Assembly: GCF_014642835.1 (NCBI RefSeq)
Contig: NZ_BMJA01000002.1
Span: 285,713 to 349,712, forward strand
DNA from: Dyella nitratireducens
GTDB taxonomy: Bacteria > Pseudomonadota > Gammaproteobacteria > Xanthomonadales > Rhodanobacteraceae
Direction of reading: 5' to 3'
Length of the DNA stretch: 64,000 bases
The notes under the pieces were generated by a model, which searched no databases, was not told the origin of the DNA, and saw nothing but the letters and a program-made list of their open reading frames with translations. Position numbers and translations under genes: made by a program. Below, piece by piece: positions 44,348-52,558 of the stretch (within the stretch, counting starts at the first letter, position 1; each line of letters starts with the position of its first letter).

Positions 44348-45705
44348 GTGATGGCGCGTGCAATGCCATCAATTGCCACATCAACCAAGTGATCGATCTG
44401 GCCTTCATTCACCACATAGGGCGGCATGAAGTAGATCACGTTACCCAGCGGCCGCAGCAATGCACCGTGTTCAAGGCCATGCAGGTAAACACGCAGGCCA
44501 CGCCGTTCCTCGGCAGGAAATGCGCGTCGCGTCGCTTTGTCGGCGACCAGTTCCACCGCGGCGATCATGCCGTGCTGCCGAACATCAGCCACGTTGGGAT
44601 GATCGTGCAGCGGTGCAAGCCGCGCGGCAAGATGCGAGGCCAGCGCGCGATTGCGCTCCAGCACCGGCTCGTCGCGAAAGATGTTCAAGGTTTCCAGCGC
44701 AGCACGGCACGCAAGTGGATTGCCGGTATAGCTATGCGAATGCAGAAATGCTTTGCCCGCGTTGTATTCAGCGTAGAAGGCTTCATACACGTGCTGCCTC
44801 GTCAGCACGGCGGAGAGTGGCAACGTGCCGCCGGTCAGTCCTTTCGAGAGGCACATGAAATCCGGCGCGACAGACGCCTGCTCGCAGGCAAAGAGGGTGC
44901 CGGTGCGTCCGAAACCTACGGCGATTTCATCGGCAATCAGATGCACGTTGTATTGGTTGCACAGCGCGCGCAGGCCGCTGAGATAGCTGGGGTGATACAT
45001 GCGCATGCCGCCTGCGCATTGCACCAGTGGTTCCACGATGACGGCGCAGGTTTCATGCGCATGGCGTTCCAGCAGCACGCGCATGGCTTCCAGGCGCCGC
45101 GTGGCGACATGTTCAGGCGATTCACCGGGTTCACCTTCATACGCGTCGGGTGAGGGTGCAAGAAGGGGAGTAAGCAATAACGGTGCATATGTCTTGCGAT
45201 ACAGCGCTACGTCGCTCACCGATAGCGCGCCCAGTGTTTCGCCGTGATAGCTGCCAGTCAGTGCGATGAAACGCGTTTTTTCGCCGTGCCGCTGGTTGAG
45301 CCAGTAGTGAAAGCTCATTTTCAGCGCCACTTCGACAGCAGCCGAGCCGTTGTCGGCGAAAAAGACTTTCTCAAGCCCTTGCGGCGTGATTTTCACCAGT
45401 CGCTCGGCCAGCTCGATCGCTACGGGGTGCGTAAAGCCCGCAAAGATCACATGCTCTAGTGTATTTGCCTGTTCGGCTAGCGCCGCAGCGATACGTGGAT
45501 TGGCGTGACCGAACAAGTTGGTCCACCAGGAACTGATGCCATCCAGGTAGCGACGCCCGTTCGCATCGATCAACCAGGGGCCTTCACCGCGCACGATCGG
45601 CACCATGGGCACGACCTGGTGGTCATGCATCTGCGTACACGGGTGCCAGATATGGCGGAGATCGCGCTGGGCGAGGGAGGCGTTCGCGTCGGCTTGCTGA
45701 GTCAT
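44344..45705 (-). CDS. bioA: Adenosylmethionine-8-amino-7-oxononanoate aminotransferase
   Basis: 453-aa PLP enzyme of biotin synthesis that uses SAM as amino donor to form DAPA. Signatures: HIWHPCTQMHDH near the N-terminus, GISSWWTNLFGHANPRI, FADNGSAAVEVALKMSFHYW, the Asp in LIADEIAVGFGRTGTLFACE, the PLP Lys in MCLSKGLTGGTLPLSAV, and HSHSYTGNPLACRAAL. Both ATG 45705 and ATG 45744 are possible, with no strong ribosome site for either; 45705 is closer to family length. The stop lies within a repeat copy. Other bio genes are not nearby. Confidence 0.95.
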   Translation of the reverse strand: MTQQADANASLAQRDLRHIWHPCTQMHDHQVVPMVPIVRGEGPWLIDANGRRYLDGISSWWTNLFGHANPRIAAALAEQANTLEHVIFAGFTHPVAIELAERLVKITPQGLEKVFFADNGSAAVEVALKMSFHYWLNQRHGEKTRFIALTGSYHGETLGALSVSDVALYRKTYAPLLLTPLLAPSPDAYEGEPGESPEHVATRRLEAMRVLLERHAHETCAVIVEPLVQCAGGMRMYHPSYLSGLRALCNQYNVHLIADEIAVGFGRTGTLFACEQASVAPDFMCLSKGLTGGTLPLSAVLTRQHVYEAFYAEYNAGKAFLHSHSYTGNPLACRAALETLNIFRDEPVLERNRALASHLAARLAPLHDHPNVADVRQHGMIAAVELVADKATRRAFPAEERRGLRVYLHGLEHGALLRPLGNVIYFMPPYVVNEGQIDHLVDVAIDGIARAIT

Positions 45706-45758
45706 CCGGCTATGATCGGGGCCGCGAGGGTGTTGCTCAAGCATTAATGGTTGGATCG

Positions 45759-46532
45759 ATGAAACGCTGGTTTGCGGGTTTACTGCTGGTTGTACTCATT
45801 CTGGGCGCGCTGTTGTGGTTTCTGCCGGCGCGCTGGGCTTTGCCGCTGCTGCAGGCACGACTGCGCGGCATACGCCTGGACGGTGTCAGCGGAACGCTGT
45901 GGCAGGGGCGGGCGGAGCAGGCATCGATCGTGAATGGTCCACAGCTTGGCCGTGTTGCCTGGACGCTTTCGCATCGTGCTCTGCTTGGTGATATCCGCTT
46001 GGGTCTGGATTTGCGCCAGCCGCAGTGGCAACTGCAAGGGCAAGTGCACCGCATGTCCTCCACGCAACTGGACCTGCACGACGTCACCTTGCACATGAAT
46101 ATGGCCGAGCTCGGCACGCAGTCGTGGTTGCACGGGCAACCCCAGGGACAGCTTGATCTGCAGGTGCCGCAGGCACAGTTGCAGGGCTATTGGCCCATGC
46201 AGCTCGATGTGGCCGGCACGTGGTCGCATGCTGTCGTGCATACGCCACAGGGCGAGGTGCCGTTGGGTGCGCTGTCGCTGGTGGTGACCGGGCAGTCGGG
46301 TGCCATCCAGGGCATGTTGACGGATGACGGCAGCGGCCCGTTGCAGACGGCTGGACGGCTATCCATCAGCCCGCTGGGATGGGATCTGCAGTTTCACCTT
46401 GTTCCGCGCCGTGATGATCCCGTTTTGATGAGCTGGTTGCGTAGCCTGGGCACGCCGGCAGCGGACGGCACGCTCGAACTCCGCTATCGTGGTGGTTTGG
46501 CTCAGATGAATCCCGTTACCAGGAAACCATGA
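45759..46532 (+). CDS. gspN: Type II secretion system protein N (GspN)
   Basis: 257-aa bitopic inner-membrane protein. One N-terminal helix (FAGLLLVVLILGALLWFLP), then a periplasmic beta domain with the GspN features RLDGVSGTLWQGRAEQASI and LGRVAWTL, and further on GRLSISPLGWDLQFHL. GspN is an accessory part of some type II secretion systems. No other gsp gene is in the window, so it is an orphan here, which is common in Xanthomonadales. I start it at ATG 45759; ATG 45747 is 12 bp upstream in frame. Its stop overlaps the next gene (ATGA). Confidence 0.8.
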   Translation: MKRWFAGLLLVVLILGALLWFLPARWALPLLQARLRGIRLDGVSGTLWQGRAEQASIVNGPQLGRVAWTLSHRALLGDIRLGLDLRQPQWQLQGQVHRMSSTQLDLHDVTLHMNMAELGTQSWLHGQPQGQLDLQVPQAQLQGYWPMQLDVAGTWSHAVVHTPQGEVPLGALSLVVTGQSGAIQGMLTDDGSGPLQTAGRLSISPLGWDLQFHLVPRRDDPVLMSWLRSLGTPAADGTLELRYRGGLAQMNPVTRKP

Positions 46533-47302
46533 ACGAGCAGCAATGGGAGGCGGCGCTGAAAGCCGCGCGCGACGCGGCGGACGCAGCCGCTGAGGTGATC
46601 CGGCATTACTGGCGCCGTGGCGTCGATGTGGAGATCAAATCCGACGCCACGCCAGTCACGATTGCCGACCGCGAAGCCGAACAGGCCATTCGCGCCATTC
46701 TCGCTCCGGCCTTACCGGGCGCGGCGATCTATGGCGAGGAGTTCGGTCTGGATAATGGCAACACCGATTTGCTCTGGCTGGTCGACCCACTGGACGGCAC
46801 CAAGAGCTTCGTGCGCCGCACGCCGTTCTTCTCCACGCAGATTGCGTTGATGCATCAGGGCGAACTGGTGCTGGGCGTATCGAGCGCGCCGGTATATGGC
46901 GAAACCATGTGGGCCAGCCGCGGTGGCGGTACCTGGTTCCATGGCGAACGCGTTCATGTGGCAACGACCACCGAGATGGCGCAGGCGTCGATCTCCACCG
47001 GCAACGTCAAAACGCTCACCGGTGATGCGCGCTGGCAGGCGCTCGGCCAGATGATTCGCGACAGCAATCGCATCCGTGGCTATGGCGATTTCTGCCATTA
47101 CCACTTATTGGCGCGTGGTGGGTTGGATCTGGTGATCGAGTCCGACGTCAACATTCTCGATGTAGCCGCGCTGGCGGTGATCGTGCGCGAGGCTGGCGGC
47201 GTATTCACGGATCTGGAAGGCAAGTCCTTGAATCTGGAGACGCGCAGCGTGCTGGCTGGTACGCCGGCGCTTCACGCACAGGCGCTCTCTCGTCTCGCAT
47301 GA
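46529..47302 (+). CDS. Inositol-monophosphatase family, histidinol-phosphatase-like
   Basis: 257-aa metal-dependent phosphatase. Motifs: VTIADREAEQAI, the Glu in YGEEFG, WLVDPLDGTKSFVRRTPFFSTQIAL with the metal-binding Asp residues, and the C-terminal DVNILDVAALAVIVREAGGVFTD. This form resembles the HisN-type histidinol-phosphate phosphatases more than inositol phosphatases, but substrate assignment is uncertain. It is coupled to gspN by ATGA. A repeat copy follows after 4 bp. Confidence 0.82.
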   Translation: MNEQQWEAALKAARDAADAAAEVIRHYWRRGVDVEIKSDATPVTIADREAEQAIRAILAPALPGAAIYGEEFGLDNGNTDLLWLVDPLDGTKSFVRRTPFFSTQIALMHQGELVLGVSSAPVYGETMWASRGGGTWFHGERVHVATTTEMAQASISTGNVKTLTGDARWQALGQMIRDSNRIRGYGDFCHYHLLARGGLDLVIESDVNILDVAALAVIVREAGGVFTDLEGKSLNLETRSVLAGTPALHAQALSRLA

Positions 47303-47306
47303 CCTC

Positions 47307-47376
47307 GTAGGTTGGGGTGCAAACCCCAACATCGCGCGAGATGGCGATGGCACGCTGGGGTTGCACCCCAACCTAC
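47307..47376. repeat. GTAGGTTGGGGTG palindromic repeat, copy 6
   Basis: 70-bp copy between tandem genes, starting 4 bp after the stop of the phosphatase gene. The right arm has lost a few bases (CTGGGGTTGCACC). The loop carries ATGGCGATGG. Confidence 0.88.
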
Positions 47377-47410
47377 GGAGCTGAAGCAAAAGCCGGTTAC
47401 AATCCCGCTC

Positions 47411-47971
47411 ATGCCACCTCGCTATCCCATCATCCACGCCACGCGCGACTCGGACACCAGCCGTTTTCTGCACGCGGAGCAGGTGGACCTGGAATTCTCC
47501 AACGGCGAACACCGCACCTACGAACGACTCAAGGGCCATGGCCTGGGCGCAGTGATCATCGTGCCGATGCTGGATGATGAAACCGTGCTGCTGGTGCGCG
47601 AATATGGCGTCGGCGTGGACCGCTACGAACTCGGTTTGCCGAAAGGCCGCCTGGATCAAGATGAAACGGTGGAGCAAGGCGCCGACCGCGAGCTGAAGGA
47701 AGAAGTAGGCTACGGCGCGCGCAAGCTCAAGATCCTGCACAACCTCTCGCTGTCGCCAGCCTACATGACGCATATGGCGCACGTGGTGCTGGCACAGGAC
47801 CTGTATCCCGAGCGCCTGCAGGGCGACGAGCCCGAGCCGCTCGAAGTGGTGCCCTGGAAACTCTCCGATCTTCATACCTTGGTCTCGCGTGACGACGTCA
47901 CCGAAGGCCGTTCCATTGCTGCGCTGTTCATGGCGCGCGAATACCTTGCCGGACGCCTGCAACGCACGTGA
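47411..47971 (+). CDS. nudE: ADP compounds hydrolase NudE (Nudix)
   Basis: 186-aa Nudix hydrolase acting on ADP-ribose, NADH and similar ADP compounds. The Nudix box is GLPKGRLDQDETVEQGADRELKEEVGYG-like, with REL..EE metal ligands, preceded by LVREYGVGVDRYELGLP. VDLEFSNGEHRTYERLKG is the usual NudE N-terminal part. ATG 47411 is chosen; the earlier in-frame start would run through the repeat. The stop overlaps cysQ as GTGA. Confidence 0.92.
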   Translation: MPPRYPIIHATRDSDTSRFLHAEQVDLEFSNGEHRTYERLKGHGLGAVIIVPMLDDETVLLVREYGVGVDRYELGLPKGRLDQDETVEQGADRELKEEVGYGARKLKILHNLSLSPAYMTHMAHVVLAQDLYPERLQGDEPEPLEVVPWKLSDLHTLVSRDDVTEGRSIAALFMAREYLAGRLQRT

Positions 47972-48789
47972 GCGAACTACCCAATTTTCCTCTGCTGTTG
48001 GACATCGGCCTGCTGGCACGGCGTGCCGGCGAAGCGATCATGGACGTTTATCGCCAAGACTTCGACGTCGAGATGAAGGCCGATTTCTCGCCGCTCACTG
48101 CCGCGGACCTGGCCGCCCAGAAAGTCATCGCCGCGGGCTTGGCGCAGATCGATCCGCAACTACCCGTCATCTCGGAGGAAGCCAGCCAGCTGCCCTGGGA
48201 ACAGCGCCGCGAATGGCAGCGCTACTGGCTGGTCGATCCGCTCGATGGCACACGCGAATTCGTCAAGCGCAACGGTGAATTCACCGTCAACATCGCCTTG
48301 ATCGACAACGGCACGCCGGTGTTGGGCGTGGTGCTGGCGCCGGTTACCGAAGAATTGTTCGCCGCCGCACGCGGCCATGGTGCATGGTGGCAGGTACAGC
48401 GCGATGCCGAATGGGAACGCATCTCCACACGCGCTTTGGCCAATCCACCGGTTGCCGCGGGCAGCCGCTCGCACGGGGGCTCGTCGGAAGCCACCTTGCG
48501 CCGTTTGCTGGGTGAGGAATATCAGCTGCATGCGCTGGGCTCTTCGCTGAAGTTTTGCCTGATCGCGCGTGGTTCGGCGGATGTCTATCTGCGCCGTGGC
48601 CCCACCAGCGAGTGGGATACCGCCGCTGCACAGTGCGTGCTGGAAGAAGCCGGTGGCGCGGTGCTCGATCTGGCCGGCAAGCCGCTGCACTACAACCGCG
48701 GCGAATCGCTGATCAATCCGGAATTCCTGGCCGTAGGCGATGCTGAGATCGATTGGTCCGCGCGGTTGCACGAAGCGGGATTGCCGTGA
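47968..48789 (+). CDS. cysQ: 3'(2'),5'-bisphosphate nucleotidase
   Basis: 273-aa IMPase-fold enzyme that hydrolyses PAP to AMP, clearing a by-product of sulfate assimilation. Motifs: PLTAADLAAQKVI, the Glu pair in VISEEAS, YWLVDPLDGTREFVKRNGEFTVNIALI and the C-terminal TSEWDTAAAQCVLEEAGG. It starts at GTG 47968 overlapping nudE, and stops overlapping mazG, so nudE-cysQ-mazG are translated as a coupled set. Confidence 0.94.
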   Translation: MSELPNFPLLLDIGLLARRAGEAIMDVYRQDFDVEMKADFSPLTAADLAAQKVIAAGLAQIDPQLPVISEEASQLPWEQRREWQRYWLVDPLDGTREFVKRNGEFTVNIALIDNGTPVLGVVLAPVTEELFAAARGHGAWWQVQRDAEWERISTRALANPPVAAGSRSHGGSSEATLRRLLGEEYQLHALGSSLKFCLIARGSADVYLRRGPTSEWDTAAAQCVLEEAGGAVLDLAGKPLHYNRGESLINPEFLAVGDAEIDWSARLHEAGLP

Positions 48790-49592
48790 GCACGGCCACA
48801 CGCCACAGCCTGGCCGATCTGCTTGTCATCATGGCGCGCCTGCGCGATCCCGAACGCGGCTGCCCGTGGGATCTGCAACAGGATTTCAGCACCATCGCGC
48901 CTTACACCATCGAAGAAGCCTACGAAGTCGCCGATGCCATCGACCGCAAGGACTGGAACGAACTGCGTGATGAACTGGGCGATCTGCTGCTGCAAGTGGT
49001 CTTTCATTCGCAGATGGCGCAGGAACAAGGGTTGTTCGATTTCGACGACGTGGCACATGCGATCAGCGAGAAGATGCTGCGCCGGCATCCGCATGTGTTC
49101 GGTGATGTCAGCTATGCCGATGTCGAAGCGCAAAAGCGCGCCTGGGAAGAGATCAAGAACGCCGAGCGTGCAGCGAAAGGCGCGGCGCACGACGATAGCG
49201 TCCTGGCCGGCGTCTCTCACGGCCAGCCGGAATGGCAGCGTGCCCAGAAACTGCAGCAGCGTGCCGCGACCGTAGGCTTCGACTGGCCCGACCATCGTCC
49301 AGTGATCGGCAAGCTGCACGAGGAATTGGCCGAAGTCGCCGCTGAATTCGAAGCCGGTGCCGATCCCGCGCGTCTGGAAGACGAGATCGGTGACGTGCTG
49401 TTCGTGGCCGTAAACCTGGCGCGTCACGCCAAGGTGGATTTCGCGCGGGCTTTGAAACACGCCAATGCCAAGTTCGAGCGGCGCTTCCGGCGCATGGAGC
49501 AGTTGGCTGCCGGGGAAGGGAAGCCGTTGGCGTCGCAGGGTTTGACCGAGCAGGAAGCGCTTTGGCAGCAGGCCAAGGCGGAAGAACGGTAG
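48786..49592 (+). CDS. mazG: Nucleoside triphosphate pyrophosphohydrolase MazG
   Basis: 268-aa enzyme hydrolysing NTPs to NMP and PPi. There are two MazG domains: the N-terminal one has RDPERGCPWDLQQDFSTIAPYTIEEAYEV and ELRDELGDLLLQVVFH (EExxE...ExxD metal motif), and the C-terminal one has KLHEELAEVAAEF and ARLEDEIGDVLFVAVNL. HPHVFGD separates them. It starts at GTG 48786, overlapping cysQ as GTGA. It lowers ppGpp or removes damaged nucleotides in other bacteria. Confidence 0.95.
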   Translation: MSTATRHSLADLLVIMARLRDPERGCPWDLQQDFSTIAPYTIEEAYEVADAIDRKDWNELRDELGDLLLQVVFHSQMAQEQGLFDFDDVAHAISEKMLRRHPHVFGDVSYADVEAQKRAWEEIKNAERAAKGAAHDDSVLAGVSHGQPEWQRAQKLQQRAATVGFDWPDHRPVIGKLHEELAEVAAEFEAGADPARLEDEIGDVLFVAVNLARHAKVDFARALKHANAKFERRFRRMEQLAAGEGKPLASQGLTEQEALWQQAKAEER

Positions 49593-49675
49593 CGTTTATC
49601 CATGCCCTGACGAGGCATTCAACCTTTTGTCCCCGTCGCGCATCTGAAACATTCGAACACAGCCGGAGATTTCGT

Positions 49676-50440
49676 ATGCGTTATCTGCTCGCCCTACTTG
49701 CCTTGCTGCCACTGGCCGCCACCGCCGCGGACTGCCGCTACAGCGCTCCCCGCAACCTGCACGACGATCTGGCCGGCGTGCGCCGCGTGCAGATCGAACT
49801 GCACAGTTATGACCTGCACCTGGTCGGCAACCATGGCGCCGGTGGATTTCAGCTCAACGGCCGTGCCTGTGCGTCTTCGCAGTCCGCCTTGGACAATATG
49901 CAGGTGACCTCGCATCGCGAAGGGGACCAGCTCATCGTGGATGTTGGCGCCAATCATTCGTTCAACGTCGGCATTTTCGGTGATTCCTACGCCTATTTGG
50001 ACCTGCAGGCGCAGCTCCCTTCCAACGTGCCCGTGAGCATCAACTCCGGTTCCGGCGACGTCTACGTGGGCGGATTGGACCAACTCGATGCACACACGGG
50101 TTCAGGTGATTTGCATATCGACCATATTGCCGGCGAAGTGTCGGTCACCAGCGGCTCGGGTGACGTCGAGCTTTCCGATATCGGCAGCCTGAAGGTCGGC
50201 TCGGTCGGTTCGGGCGATGTCAAGGCGAACAACGTGCGTGAGGGCGTGAACGTCGGCAATGTGGGTTCCGGCGATGTCACCCTGGAACACGTGGGCGGCA
50301 GCGTCTACGTGAGCACGATCGGTTCCGGCGACCTGGTGGTGAAGGATGTACATGGCGACTTCACCGTGGGGGCGAGGGGAAGCGGTGATGTCACGCATAC
50401 GGATATCGCTGGCAAGGTCAGCGTGCCGCACGACGATTGA
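49676..50440 (+). CDS. Exported protein with GSGDV beta repeats (DUF4097-like)
   Basis: 254-aa secreted or periplasmic protein. The signal peptide is MRYLLALLALLPLAATA. From about residue 118 the chain is made of 16-22-residue units each containing GSGDV or GSGDL (SGSGDVYVGGL, TGSGDLHIDHI, SGSGDVELSDI, VGSGDVKANNV and three more). Such repeats fold as a right-handed beta helix in DUF2807/DUF4097-type proteins. Function unknown; a surface or envelope role is plausible. ATG 49676 follows a GGAGATTTC site. Confidence 0.8.
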   Translation: MRYLLALLALLPLAATAADCRYSAPRNLHDDLAGVRRVQIELHSYDLHLVGNHGAGGFQLNGRACASSQSALDNMQVTSHREGDQLIVDVGANHSFNVGIFGDSYAYLDLQAQLPSNVPVSINSGSGDVYVGGLDQLDAHTGSGDLHIDHIAGEVSVTSGSGDVELSDIGSLKVGSVGSGDVKANNVREGVNVGNVGSGDVTLEHVGGSVYVSTIGSGDLVVKDVHGDFTVGARGSGDVTHTDIAGKVSVPHDD

Positions 50441-50457
50441 TTCACGCCTGCAAGCGC

Positions 50458-50543
50458 GTAGGTTGGGTTAGCGCAGCGTAACCCAACAAAGTTCCGCCGA
50501 AGCGGTCAGTATGGTTGGGTTACGCTGCGCTAACCCAACCTAC
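50458..50543. repeat. GTTGGGTTAGCGCAGCG palindromic repeat
   Basis: 86-bp inverted repeat between convergent genes. Each arm is about 29 bases (GTAGGTTGGGTTAGCGCAGC... and complement). It differs inside from the eight other repeats but has the same ends (GTAGGTTGGG ... CCCAACCTAC). The TTGGGTTACGCTGCGCTAACCCAA word is known from many proteobacterial genomes. Confidence 0.88.
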
Positions 50544-50546
50544 GAC

Positions 50547-51680
50547 TCAAGCCAGCAAATGCATCACCAGATAAATCAGTGCTGCGCAGACCAGCAGGAA
50601 GGGCACTGAGACCTCATGAAACAGCCGCATGCCATGCGGCTGTTTTGCTAAGCGCAAGGCGATCAAATTCGCCAGCGAACCAATGACGATGCCGAAGCCG
50701 CCTACGTTTACCGCGACGGCCAATGCCATCGCATCTTGCGCGTGATTCAGCAGCAACACCGTAGCCGGCACGTTGCTGATCAGCTGCGAGCTGATGATGC
50801 CGCTGAGGTAAAGCGCCAGCGGCTGGTTGAAATCGATCTTGCCGAGCATGTGATCCACGACAGGCAGCGCGGCGAAATGGCCCAGGCCGAGAAAAATCAT
50901 GGCGAAGGTCGCCATCAGCAACCAGTCGATGCAGGCAAGCGTGCGCCAGGAAAACAGCGCAAACGGAACGACCAATAGCAAGGCGCCAAGCGGTGCGTGG
51001 CCGCTTTGCATCATCAGTACCATCATCGTGAGTGCGACGATGGACAGCAGGGCCAGGGATGCGGATACCGCGTGGCCGTCGAGCTTGTTGGCCTGCAGTG
51101 CCACACGTTCCTTCGGCAGCCAGAACCAGGTGACTGCCGCGACCAGCACAAACATCACCGCTGCCGTAGGCAGCAGGTGAGCAACGAATTGAAAAAACGG
51201 GATCTGCGCGTGTTGCCAGATCAGCAGGTTCTGCGGATTGCCGATCGGGCTGAGCGTCGAGCCGGCATTGACCGCCAGCGCTTCCAGCACGGCCATGCGC
51301 AGCACCGGCAGATTGGACAGGCTGCCGATGGCAAGCGTGAGCGGCACCATCAGGAACAGGCTGACGTCATTGGTCAACACCATCGACAGCACCGCCGTCA
51401 TGCTTACCAGCAACAGGCCCACACCGCGCAGCGAGTGCATGCGCGCCACCAGCATGCCGGCGATACGCTGCACCAATCCGCTGTCTCGAATGCCCTGGAT
51501 GGCAATCATCAATCCAAGCAATCCGCATAGCGTCGGCAGTTGCAGCCAGCTCTGGTAGCGCGGCCAGGGTTGCGGGTCGACGCAGGCCAGTATCACCGTG
51601 AGCACCGTGAAGAGCACCAGCAGGAACTCGTGCTTGAGGCGATTGAGCCAGATGTGGGTGGTGGAGGTCTTTGAATGCAT
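50547..51680 (-). CDS. SLC13/ArsB/NhaD-type ion transporter
   Basis: 377-aa inner-membrane protein with 10-11 helices. Typical features of the ion-transporter superfamily: LVLTNDVSLFLMVPLTL-type and NAGSTLSPIGNPQNLLIW motifs (the latter is the anion-binding GNPxN signature) and a second half with SNVPATVLLLN. The substrate could be an anion such as arsenite, citrate or phosphate, or Na/H; it cannot be settled. ATG 51680 is preferred over 51737, which falls in a repeat-like region; neither has a strong ribosome site. Confidence 0.8.
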   Translation of the reverse strand: MHSKTSTTHIWLNRLKHEFLLVLFTVLTVILACVDPQPWPRYQSWLQLPTLCGLLGLMIAIQGIRDSGLVQRIAGMLVARMHSLRGVGLLLVSMTAVLSMVLTNDVSLFLMVPLTLAIGSLSNLPVLRMAVLEALAVNAGSTLSPIGNPQNLLIWQHAQIPFFQFVAHLLPTAAVMFVLVAAVTWFWLPKERVALQANKLDGHAVSASLALLSIVALTMMVLMMQSGHAPLGALLLVVPFALFSWRTLACIDWLLMATFAMIFLGLGHFAALPVVDHMLGKIDFNQPLALYLSGIISSQLISNVPATVLLLNHAQDAMALAVAVNVGGFGIVIGSLANLIALRLAKQPHGMRLFHEVSVPFLLVCAALIYLVMHLLA

Positions 51681-51725
51681 CGTCAATCGCGCGATGTGTG
51701 ATTTTGAAGGGACTTCCAGCAGTGC

Positions 51726-51755
51726 CGACATTCCCACTTTCGCGGGAATGACGGC
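51726..51755. repeat. Single REP half, GACATTCCCACTTTCGCGGGAATGACGG
   Basis: One incomplete copy of the GTCATTCCCGCG palindrome in the 117-bp gap between the transporter and the GST gene. The left half is altered. It matches the BIME-like element after pilU. Confidence 0.6.
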
Positions 51756-51796
51756 GGGTAAAATCAGGTTTCAAATGGAAGATAAAGAAAGACGAT

Positions 51797-52426
51797 TTAC
51801 CACTCCGTCAACCCTTCCAACTCATACAACTTCTTCCAACTCGGGCGTGCACGCACCAGATCGGCCAATCGCTTCAGCGCAGGCCACTCCGTCGCCGGAC
51901 GCGGCATGTTGCGCGACCATCGCATCAGCATGGTGAGCATTAAATCCACGCCGGAGAAGTCGGCGCCGAGCATATACGGCCCATGCGCAGAGAGATGCGC
52001 TTCCAGGCGATCCCAGATGCCCTCGATCTTGCGTTGCACGGCGGCGCGGATATCCGGCGGCAATGCCTGATAACCAAGCTCCTGCGGATAGAACCAGAAC
52101 CGATACGTCGACATCAGCGCATTGCTGAGGAACACCGTCCACTGTAACCATGTATCGCGTTCCGGCGTACCAAGTGGCGGAATCAGTTTTGCTTCCGGAT
52201 GACGCTCGGCCAGGATCATCAGCAAGGCTCCCGATTCGTACACCGCGCGACCATCGATGATCAGCGTAGGCACCTTGCCGCCCGGATTGAGCTTCAGGTA
52301 CTCATCGGTGAATTGCTCCTGCTTCTCGATGTCCACCGACTTCAGTTGATAAGGCGCACCGATTTCGAGCAGCGCCAGATGCACGACCATGCTTGCGGTG
52401 CCGGGGGAGTAGTAGAGGGTGTACAT
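51797..52426 (-). CDS. Glutathione S-transferase family protein
   Basis: 209-aa cytoplasmic enzyme. The thioredoxin-fold N-terminus starts YTLYYSPGTASMVVHLALLEIGAPY; the cis-Pro and glutathione-binding segment is NPGGKVPTLIIDGRAVYESGALLMIL; and the C-terminal helical domain holds PYMLGADFSGVDLMLTMLMRW. The start at ATG 52426 is the family start; longer frames pass through the repeat. The specific substrate is unknown. Confidence 0.92.
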   Translation of the reverse strand: MYTLYYSPGTASMVVHLALLEIGAPYQLKSVDIEKQEQFTDEYLKLNPGGKVPTLIIDGRAVYESGALLMILAERHPEAKLIPPLGTPERDTWLQWTVFLSNALMSTYRFWFYPQELGYQALPPDIRAAVQRKIEGIWDRLEAHLSAHGPYMLGADFSGVDLMLTMLMRWSRNMPRPATEWPALKRLADLVRARPSWKKLYELEGLTEW

Positions 52427-52479
52427 GCGCGGTCCTGGCTGGGGGAGAATCCGCATCCTATCGCACACGTATTCTTCCC

Positions 52480-52555
52480 GTAGGTTGGGGTGCAAACCCC
52501 AACATTCCTCCATGTGCCATGCACCCCCGATGTTGGGGTTTGCACCCCAACCTAC
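52480..52555. repeat. GTAGGTTGGGGTG palindromic repeat, copy 7
   Basis: 76-bp copy with two perfect arms and the longest loop. It lies between the GST start and the end of the ABC permease gene, both on the minus strand; it ends 3 bp before the permease stop. Confidence 0.9.
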
Positions 52556-52558
52556 AGG

